A stretch of 29,393 bases of DNA from Conidiobolus incongruus B7586. Lineage: Eukaryota; Entomophthoromycota; Entomophthoromycetes; Entomophthorales; Conidiobolaceae. The notes beneath the pieces are model-generated. The model was not told the origin of the DNA, did not search any database, and worked only from the letters and a program-made list of their open reading frames with translations. The stretch is from positions 1 to 29,393 of the forward strand of contig JNEM01009530.1 in the NCBI GenBank assembly GCA_000697335.1, read 5' to 3'. A program made the position numbers and the translations under genes. Shown piece after piece: positions 21,779 to 29,393 of this stretch. Each line of letters begins with the position of its first letter. Position 1 is the stretch's first letter.

Positions 21779-22680
21779 ATGGCTAAGAAACCAATACATT
21801 TAAAAATAATTTTATCGAAAAAGGATCGGATACCATTTACAATACAAGTCAAAATGAACGAAGAGACTGCTAATCACAACATCAATATGGACAATCGTCA
21901 CCAGGAAGATAATATGATGAATAACAAAGAATACGCACTCCAAAAAGATACTCAAGATTTGAAACAACAACCCGATTTTATTCAAGGATTAAAAAAGTCA
22001 CTTAATAATCTTAACCTTGAACAAACCATCACTCTGAAGAAATTAATTGAAGAAGCATCCAAGCCAGTTGATACCACTTTTAACAATGTTGACTTAAACT
22101 TTCATAGCGAAGATAACACTCCTAATATTGAAACAAAAACTCAAACAACAACCAATAATAACAATCTAAACCCAAGAAGTTTGAAACCAATATTAGCTCG
22201 TACACATTATTCAACCCCTACAATCTTGTAAATCAGACTAACTGGCTGTATTTGGATTCAAAAAAAGTCCGATTTCGAAGAATGGATAGAGCAAGTTAAA
22301 GTATTGAAGGAAGCTTGTGACTTGCCAGATAATATTGCATTAAAGAAGGTTCAAATTATTGTTGATCCGAACACTAGCCATTGGCTTAGAAGCATTATAA
22401 ACCACAAACCCAACTTTACATGGAATGATTTCGTCAAGAGATTCAAAGAACATTTTTATGATCCAAATCGCAAACAAGGACTGATCACCAAACTATACTC
22501 AGTCAAGATGTATCAGAACGAATGTGTTGAAGACTTTGCTTACAGGATTGAAATTGGGCTCAATCTCTACAATATAGTCACGATATTGATCTTGTTGAAA
22601 TATTTAAAAAAGGATCATGCCCAAAAATTCATATAAGAGTTATCCAAGAATCAGTCAACTTTAGCATTAGATCTGAATTC
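21779..22680 (+). pseudogene. gag-like region of the gypsy fossil (broken)
   Basis: Starts at an ATG 77 nt after LTR-A. The first part is Asn/Lys-rich and unstructured. The second part, about 22260-22640, resembles the retrotransposon gag capsid core (W..S..., FTWNDFVKRFKEHFYDPN, VEDFAYRIEIGL). No CCHC zinc knuckle was seen. Fossil; described only as a part of the element. Confidence 0.7.
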
Positions 22681-22689
22681 AGTTTTGAT

Positions 22690-23575
22690 AGGATATTGGA
22701 GTCAGCAATTAACAATGAAAAAATAGTTATGGAATTTGAAAAATATGAACAGAAAGATGCCATCAACAGAAATCTGAACGAATTTATTAAGAAGCTGAAC
22801 AAATTTGCAAAAGAAGGTAATCATTACCACAAAACCTACAAAAAATTCTCAAAAGAGCTGAGGTCTCTGTCTGAATCAAACTTTAACCATAAAGAGATCG
22901 GAAATGATAATAACGACCGCAAAGTAAATGAAAACGCTTCATTCTCTAAGGATAAAATAAGAGATAAAGAAGGTGAAGCAAACACCAAGGTAGATGGTCA
23001 GCTTATCAGGGATTTTACAATTGATAATTCATACAAACAAAACACAAGTGAAGTCACACTTAACCCCAACTTAATACAGAAGAATGATAAAGTTATCAGT
23101 GGGTGTATAATTACCTGTTCAACCCAGCCAGAATCCAATACATCACTATGCCATGATTCAGCTGGAACCAACCCTTCTCATAAACAGAACAAATTTTCAA
23201 CCGTTGAACACGATGAGGACACAATTGAATTATTCATGGCTATGTCACATGGAAGAGATGAAGATGAGGATCACCAAAGTGAAAATGATAACAAAAAGAT
23301 TAAATTATCGGTTAACAGTATACAAAACTCTATGACAAACAATGCTAAGCAAGATCAGCCAAATGAAGATATGTTCATAGAAAAGAAGAACAGATTCAGG
23401 ATTAGAAAGAAGTCAAAGAGAGGTCATATTGAAGGAGCTGTTAACAAAGAAGACATGATCAAATCAATTCTAAACTACATAATTCAAATCCCGCTACACA
23501 CCTTAATGGAACTAACACTAAAACTAAAAGCAGAGCTCATCAAACAAATAAATCCAAGAATTCCAAATCAAGCTC
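22690..23575 (+). pseudogene. Lys/Asn-rich gag-pol linker of the gypsy fossil
   Basis: Long charged, low-complexity coding stretch between the capsid-like part and the dUTPase-like domain, with acidic patches (DEDEDHQSEND) and basic ones (RIRKKSKRG). No domain recognised. By position it could be a nucleocapsid equivalent without zinc knuckles. Confidence 0.5.
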
Positions 23576-23579
23576 TTAT

Positions 23580-24025
23580 AACAGATGTATGTGAAAATGC
23601 AATATTAGTCTCAAAATTGCACGAAGAAGCTATTCTACCAAAGAAATTTTTCAAACATAACACTGGTTACAACCTATCCACATTAGAAGATACTGTTATT
23701 GAAGCAAGAAAAAACCCTAAACTAAGAACAGGTATTGCCATCACACTTCCAAAGAATATGTACAGTAAACTCGAATCAAGATCTAGTCTAGTTTATAATG
23801 ATAATTTAATAGTAGAAGGAGGTGTAATTGACAGTGGATATCAAGATGAGATATTTGTAATCCTTTGAAGCCATAGTAATATTGATAGATTAGTCAGGAA
23901 ACTAGATACAATTGTACAGTTAATCCCAATGGAAAATCAACATACTCAGATTATTGAAGTTGAACTGAATGATTTACCGCACACTGATCGCAACAAAAAT
24001 GGTCTTGGATCTACAAACAAAGTTG
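23580..24025 (+). pseudogene. dUTPase-like domain inside the gypsy fossil
   Basis: All five signatures of trimeric dUTPases occur in the normal order and spacing: a motif-1 region HNTGYNLSTLEDTVIEAR (from about 23656), then LRTGIAITLPKNMY leading to motif 2 RSSL (23779), motif 3 EGGVIDSGYQDE (about 23815), motif 4 LDTIVQLI (23902) and a motif-5 Gly/Ser-rich end NGLGSTN (23998). The enzyme family converts dUTP to dUMP and keeps uracil out of new DNA. The domain sits between gag and protease, the same place as in betaretroviruses. Part of a broken element and not expected to function here. Confidence 0.8.
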
Positions 24026-24079
24026 AACAAATTACTAACGAAGACAATCTATTAACTGGCTCAGGTTGTCCAAAAGCAG

Positions 24080-24345
24080 AGATCAGAATATGTGATACTG
24101 ACACTATAACTTACATCAATGGTGGTGCTGGTAAAAATATCATGAGTCAAGATATGGCAAAGCTTGTTGGTATTGAAGAGTTAGAAGAAACTAATGTTAC
24201 ACTCCAAACATTGAATGGTATTGTATATCCAATTGGAGAAGCTGTTGAAGTACCCATTAAAATTGCTGGTATTAAGATGAAAGTCAATTTAATCATTGTG
24301 GAATCTAACAATGTACCTGTGTTACTTGGTCACTCTTGATTAAAT
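24080..24345 (+). pseudogene. Aspartic protease region of the gypsy fossil
   Basis: Retropepsin-like stretch recognised by the order of elements: an active-site-like loop followed by GKNIMSQDMAKLVGI, LQTLNGIVYPIGEAV, and VPVLLGHS, the equivalent of the retropepsin ILG turn, directly before RT. Fossil part. Confidence 0.65.
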
Positions 24346-24479
24346 ACTGTAAACGCAGAAATGATGTGGAAAAACAGAAAGTTTACTATTAATTTCAAAG
24401 GCCAAAAAGGTGTCTTAGATACATTTACAAACAATAAAATTAACAATGGAAATTCAATTAAGTTTCAGAATCTCACGCT

Positions 24480-25930
24480 GATTTGATGCTAATTTTTGAC
24501 AAAGGAGATTATAATGAATTGATTAAAGATTTGATAAATGTTTCTGGTAAATGGCATGGCAAAAAAGAAAGACTTGTGGAAATTTTTGACGCAAACACTG
24601 CAATTTATGCGAAATCCCTCTATGATTTAAATGGGACTGACAAAATCAAACACTATATTCCATTAGAAGATGAAAGCATGAAACCAATTTGCAAAGGAAT
24701 GTCAAGAATCCAAGTCCACTTACAAGTTGAAGTAGAAAAAGAAGTTGAGCGAATGTTTGACACCAATGTTATTGAAGAATCCAATTCCCTATGGGCAAGT
24801 AAACTAATCATAGTACCAAAACAAAATGGAGGCATTAGAATTTGTGTAAACTTTAAACCAATTAACACTGTAACAATTAAAGAAAAGTATCCATTGCCAA
24901 ATATACAAGATATTTTTGACACTTTACAATCAGGATTCATCTTTAGTATGTTTGATTTAATGAGTGGTTATTGGCAAGTCCATATGGCTGAAAAAAAAGC
25001 AAAATCAAGACAGCATTTCACACGCCTCAAGGTTATAACCAGTTCACTAGAATGCCATTTGGATTGATGTCAGTCCCTAGTCCATTCTAAAAGTTGATGA
25101 ATATAACATTAAGTAAGTATATCAACACATTTGTGTGCATTTATTTAGATGATGTTATAATATTTTCCAAGCAATTGACAAACACCTCAAACATATTGAT
25201 TTGGTATTTCAAGCATTTCATGATGCAAATTTAAAGATCAGCTTAGAAAATGTCATTTTCTGTTTGAAGAAATTAATTATTTAGGCTTTGTCATCAGAAA
25301 GGGAGTTGCCAAAACTAATCCAAGAAATGTGGAAAAAGTTAGGAATTTTAAGATCCCTAAAGACAAAACAGATGTAAAAGCATTCCTTGGCTTATCAGGA
25401 ATTTATCGTCATTTTATTAAGAATTATTCAAAGATTGCTGCACCATTAATTGAACTTACCAAAGAAAAGACTGAATTTGTATGATTATCTAAAGAAGAAG
25501 CATTTCATATACATCAATAAATTAACCAGTGAACCCATTTTGATCAGTCTAGATTTCAAAATAGAATTCATACTATTAACAGACACTTCAGATCTGGCTA
25601 TTGGAGGAGCCTTAGCACAGTTGGAGTCAAGTGGAAAAGAAAGAGCCTGTAAATATTTCTTTAGAATTTTGTCGCCCGCAGAAAAAAAGTACTCTGTTAC
25701 TTGAAAAGAAGCTCTCACAGTAGTTTCGGCTATAACCCACTTTAGAAACTATTTATGCAGCAAGCATTTCACAGTCTATACAGATCATAGGCCTCTCTGT
25801 CAGTTTTTATTCACTACAGAAGCCTCTGCACAGTTGGCTTGATGGGTTGCTACTCTTATGGAATACAGTTTTACTCTTGAATACAGACCTGGTAAATGTA
25901 ACGGAAATGCAGATGGATTAAGCAGGTTAG
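24480..25930 (+). pseudogene. Reverse transcriptase and RNase H region of the gypsy fossil
   Basis: RT fingers and palm show YPLPNIQDIFDTL, FSMFDLMSGYWQVHM and the catalytic box YLDDVIIFS (about 25140-25170). The thumb shows KAFLGLSGIYRHFIKNYSKI. RNase H shows LLTDTSDLAIGGALAQLE and VYTDHRPLCQF, ending in YRPGKCNGNADGLSRLE, a Ty3/gypsy hallmark. Broken. Confidence 0.9.
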
Positions 25931-26129
25931 AATCCGAAGTACTATTTACAAAAGAAGTTGAAATGATCAATGGAAAAGAATATGACAAGACTTCAGAAGA
26001 AATTATACGTCATTTGCTAAGAATGAAATACGATGAAAAATATAAACCTGCAAAAAGTATGAGAAACAAATGCGTTAAGTTCAGAATCATTGATAACAAG
26101 CTATTCAAAGTCAAGAGATCTAAAGAAGG

Positions 26130-27210
26130 TATTATATACAAGCGAGTTCCAACTACAAAAGAGCGTTCCAATATTATTAAAGCAGCTCACAATGGATCAT
26201 GACATTTCACAGCAGCAGCTACACTGGAAAAGGTTACATCAAATTACTATTGGCCTAATCTTGCAAACGATATCAGATCGCATATCAATTCCTGTAAGAA
26301 ATGTCAAATCTTTAAGATCAAGTAAGTAAGCTCAACTGATTTGATTAATATTCTCCCTGAAGGTATTTTCGACAAATTTGGTATTGACTTCATCAGACCA
26401 CTTCCCAAAACAAAGTTACCAAATAGATATATAATTGTAGCAACAGAATACTTATCAAAATGGCCTATAGCTGCACTAGTTAGAAGAGTCACATCAATTG
26501 TTGCTGCAGAATTCATATACAGAATGATCATCACTTATTATAGTATACCCAATGAAATTATATCTGACCAAGGTCACCATTTTATGAATGAACTAATCTC
26601 AGAAGTTTGCAAAATGTTAAAAACAAAATATATACATACTGCACCATATACACCTAAGTCGAATGGATTGACTGAATGTTTTAACGGTTCCCTTTGTAGC
26701 TCTTTAGCTAAGCTTGCCTATGAAGATGTAAACAAGTGGGATTATCATATCAACTCAGTACTGTTTGTGTACAGAACAAAACCTCACGAATCAACTAAGT
26801 CTATGCCTTTCAAAATGTTATATGGAATAGAAGCATCTACTCACTTTAAAGATAATAACCTCTTAATGGGAGTAGAAAAAAGATTATTAAGAAAAGGTCT
26901 ACTGCAACACTTAAATCTCTTGAGAGTACAAACTCTATCTGATGCTGAACTGAAAGCTGAAGAAACACTTGAAGACAAAAAAATTAAAGTTGGTGATATA
27001 GTGAACTTTGGAGAAAAGACGTTGAAATCAACTTAGGTGCAAAATTCAAAGCAAAATGGGTTGCACCTTATAAAGTCATTGATAGTAACGCTAAGGGTAC
27101 ATATAAAATTATACCTTTACCTGGCACAAAGAAGAAAGTCACTGGATGAATTAACAAAGATATGCTAGAGCCATACAATGATTCAAACCACATGATGCAA
27201 ACCAACTAGA
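26130..27210 (+). pseudogene. Integrase region of the gypsy fossil
   Basis: Zinc-binding HHCC part near 26180-26320 (with HINSCKKCQIF), then the catalytic core with FGIDFIRPLPKTK, IISDQGHHFMNEL and TPKSNGLTECFNGSL, giving the D, D and E positions. The C-terminal part has KWVAPYKVIDS, the GPY/F-like module. No chromodomain was recognised. Broken. Confidence 0.88.
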
Positions 27211-27298
27211 TGAATTCACTTAATATTGTCTCACTATTTATTCTATTTTATTATTATTTTTTATATTTATTGTTTTATCATTTTTTTATTTTTTCTAT

Positions 27299-27632
27299 TA
27301 ACATGTCTTGGGAAAGCTGTGTCTAGAATAGGATAAGCAAAAGAGAGATCTAGGGAATTCCAGGTAAACGTTAGAAAGATAGGGGATTTATTGGTTTAAG
27401 CCAAATAGCTGGGAGGACCCAGATCAGACTCTTTCACTGTAGAATAGCTCTGTTTTCTGGGTTCTATATATAGTGCATAGAGTAGTAGGTTTCTGGAGTT
27501 TTCTGGAGAGTTGAATCATTAGCTGATTAAAGGATAGGGTTGAAGTGGCTGGTCACATGAGGGGGGGAATGACCCTTATATTCAATTGAAGTAAGCATAT
27601 TACTTAGGAGGAGAGTCACCTGACTTGTGACA
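27299..27632 (-). repeat. LTR-B, inverted solo-like LTR with 4-bp target duplication
   Basis: 334 bp, minus orientation, with the same ends as LTR-A (TGTCACAAGTCAG...ATGTTA) and matching first and last thirds, but a divergent middle third, so a related subfamily. Flanked on both sides by CTAT (27295-27298 and 27633-27636), a likely 4-bp target-site duplication. No coding sequence of its own is visible, so it is best read as a solo LTR inserted downstream of the integrase region. Confidence 0.8.
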
Positions 27633-27792
27633 CTATCATTATCTTTCATATGCAAAATAATCACCAAAAAAAGAAAAAATATATAAACCCAAAAAAATTA
27701 ATAATATAATAATATAATAATATAAATATTTATAAAAAACATATCCCCCTTCAAAAAAACATATATCAATGATTTGATATTCATAGTATAAA

Positions 27793-28403
27793 ATGACTAT
27801 AATAATTAATTTTTGTGATTTTGAAAAAGTACCAAATATAATAACTCAAGATATATATGACACCATTATAGAATACAGCTTGCTTTTACTGACATCATAC
27901 TATTTTTACTGTGTTGAATATTTATTGAATTTGGTTTTTGATGGTATTATTGATCCTGATAATATAGATACAAAAGAACAGGTGGCAATTATAACTAGCT
28001 ATAGCTAGCTAAATCTTGTAAGAATAGATTATGATAAAGACTTGAAAGATAAAGTATCCCCATATAGATTAATAATAACAAATATAAACAATGAGTGTAT
28101 TTTTACTGGCAAACAGTGTGGTACTAAGATAACTCACAAAATCTGTCTATTGCTTAAGGTTAATATTATAGAAAAATACCTAGCAATATAATCTACAGAA
28201 ATAAAATATATAAATATAGCTTCCAAGGAAAATTTTGTCTATTATCTCACCTATTTAGATAATGATAAAATAGAAGGCTTTGATTTGGATGTATATTACA
28301 AACTACAAAAAAGATATATTGAAGACTATCCCAGGGAATGTCTTTGCTCCAATGATACCTATAATATAAAATATATATACCCAATACATGGCCCAACCTT
28401 ATA
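27793..28403 (+). pseudogene. Decayed ORF of unknown function between LTR-B and LTR-C
   Basis: A coding-like stretch of about 200 codons starting with MTIIINFCDFEKVPNI; it looks broken (about two breaks). Near its start is a hydrophobic segment (YSLLLLTSYYFYCVEYLLNL) that could span a membrane; further on it is mixed charged/hydrophobic with several Cys (TGKQCGTKITHKIC, ECLCSNDTYN). It lies downstream of integrase in the position where env-like or captured genes occur in LTR elements. No family recognised. It may instead be a host gene fragment caught between LTRs. Confidence 0.4.
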
Positions 28404-28676
28404 ATATTTTAAGCTTAAAGCTTCATATTTCCTATAAAAGCCTTTGGCTTTGTAGGTAGTGTAGGCAGTGGAGCTGCTGAAGTATCATGTAGCTATCATA
28501 AGGACTATATGTTTATTTTAATCCTATTCAACATATACATATAACTGTATAATTATAGACTATTGGACACTTTTAAAATATTTTCCATCTATGCTGAGTG
28601 ATATAATTTTTTTAAAAAAACTATGATCATTAAATTCTCATTAGATAAGGATATCCATCTTAAAAACCCCTGGAAT
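28404..28676. other. Non-coding stretch before LTR-C
   Basis: Contains AAGCTTAAAGCTT (about 28411) and a short hairpin AAAGCC-TTT-GGCTTT-like word near 28437-28451. No clear polypurine tract precedes LTR-C, which weakens the idea that LTR-C is the original 3' LTR. Confidence 0.45.
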
Positions 28677-29010
28677 TGTCATAAGTCAGATGACTCTCTT
28701 CTACCTAAGTATCTTTATATCAACCTAATGTTAAAGTCATTTCTCCCTCATATACCATTTGCTCTTACTTTATCTTTTAATTAGCTAATGATATAAGTCA
28801 CCAGATAATCTCATGAATCATCTTACCTAACCCACACTATTTGAAACCCAGAATTAAAGCTATCCTCAGCAGGAAGAGTTTAATCTAAGTCTTTCCAGCT
28901 ACTTAACTTAAGCCAATAAACCCCTTATTTTCTTAACACTTACCTAGAATTCCCTAGATCTCTTTTTTTCACCTATACTATTCTAGACATAGCTTTCTCA
29001 AGATATGTTA
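28677..29010 (+). repeat. LTR-C, direct-orientation LTR
   Basis: 334 bp, collinear with LTR-A over its whole length (about 86% identity by eye). Most differences are C to T or G to A in LTR-C. Either the 3' LTR of the same element or an independent solo LTR; flanking bases give no matching target duplication with LTR-A or across LTR-C itself. Confidence 0.82.
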
Positions 29011-29315
29011 ATTTATAAGCATGTGCATGCAATTACTAAATAACAATAAGGCTACTCAGATATAAACTAGCAAAAGGTTGATAAGGCTTAATTTGGTTAA
29101 TCATGGACTTAGTAGTAAATTTGAGTAAGAGGGTATTAATCAAGTAATTATTATTATGATTATTAGATCTAAATTTCATATATCAATAAAAATATATAAT
29201 TTTCATTAAATTATAATATTATTTTATTTTTTCCTTTATATTTTATATTCAATATAATATATATCTTTTAACTTTTATTAATTATTTCTTTAATTCAATC
29301 ATAAATATTTTATAT
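29011..29315. other. Unique stretch after LTR-C, no gene seen
   Basis: About 300 nt; the first 130 nt are less AT-rich (GCATGTGCATGCAATTAC near 29020), the rest is AT-rich. No ORF or RNA recognised. Confidence 0.5.
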
Positions 29316-29317
29316 TT

Positions 29318-29393
29318 ATTAGTTCAAAAAAATAGCAAATTTTTTAATTTCAAATTTTTCAAACATATTGCAAGCTTTGAAAATTAAATATAT
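29318..29393 (+). mobile_element. Start of another mariner copy (D), cut by window end
   Basis: The last 75 nt match the 5' end of copy B: AAAAAATAGCAAATTTTTTA, then ATTTC, TTTTTCAAACATATT. Plus orientation; the rest lies outside the window. Confidence 0.65.

Larger units (their letters stand above)
21369..29010 (+). mobile_element. Ty3/gypsy LTR retrotransposon region, broken
   Basis: Metaviridae-type element, in order: LTR (21369-21701), gag, dUTPase-like domain, protease, RT, RNase H, integrase, then an inverted LTR, about 1 kb of extra sequence and a second direct LTR (28677-29010). The RT-RNaseH-IN order defines Ty3/gypsy against copia. It is a fossil with roughly a dozen breaks over the coding part. 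No target-site duplication was found outside the two direct LTRs, so the right-hand LTR may belong to the same insertion or be a separate solo copy. The two direct LTRs are about 86% alike by eye, so the insertion is not recent, though biased decay makes dating unsafe. A TGG a few bases after the left LTR (21707) may start the primer-binding site; the tRNA was not identified. Confidence 0.85.

Noticed and set aside
24653-26534. Minus-strand open frames within the gypsy pol region
   Set aside because: Antisense shadows of RT, RNase H and integrase coding sequence.
27299-27632. LTR-B as the 3' LTR of the gypsy element
   Set aside because: It is in inverted orientation, has a divergent middle and its own CTAT target duplication, so it is a separate insertion.

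Overview
This is nuclear DNA from a very AT-rich eukaryote, most likely a fungus. The evidence is four Pol II protein genes with tiny introns (47 to 57 nt, GT..AG, two with clear CTAAC/CTAAT branch sites), an alpha-arrestin with a C-terminal PPxY motif, a fungal-style FHIP/RAI16-like endosome adaptor, Pol III tRNA genes, and decayed mariner and Ty3/gypsy elements. Base composition and gene types fit an early-diverging fungus (Entomophthorales/Conidiobolus-like, or another low-GC lineage). That placement is inference; nothing in the window names the species.

Layout: 1-1.9 kb holds a degraded mariner copy (minus) and a 3' fragment of another (plus). 2.2-3.7 kb holds a three-exon membrane-anchored alpha/beta hydrolase gene (minus). 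5.5-7.2 kb holds a second full-length mariner fossil (plus) and a partial one, so the hydrolase sits between two mariners in inverted orientation. A tRNA-Glu(UUC) lies at 7.4 kb (minus), an alpha-arrestin gene at 9.07-10.2 kb (minus), and an identical tRNA-Glu at 13.5 kb (plus). The nuclear gene for mitochondrial phenylalanyl-tRNA synthetase (13.72-15.16 kb, minus, three exons) is divergent from a two-exon FHIP-family gene (16.5-19.4 kb, plus). A third mariner fossil starts about 35 nt after the FHIP stop and runs to about 20.8 kb, followed by tRNA-Gly(GCC) (minus).

From 21.37 kb to 29.01 kb lies a broken Ty3/gypsy (Metaviridae) region. It has a 333-bp LTR, gag, a dUTPase-like domain, protease, RT-RNase H and integrase, then an inverted solo-like LTR of a related family with a 4-bp target duplication, then about 1 kb holding a decayed ORF of unknown function, then a second direct-orientation LTR. 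The window ends inside the start of another mariner copy.

The host genes are ordinary housekeeping or trafficking genes and do not form a functional cluster: mitochondrial translation (PheRS), endosome-motor coupling (FHIP), ubiquitin-ligase adaptor (arrestin) and a lipase/esterase-like hydrolase. The most notable signals are the dUTPase-like domain between gag and protease of a gypsy element, the DD34D mariner family, and a strong C:G to T:A decay bias in all the repeats.
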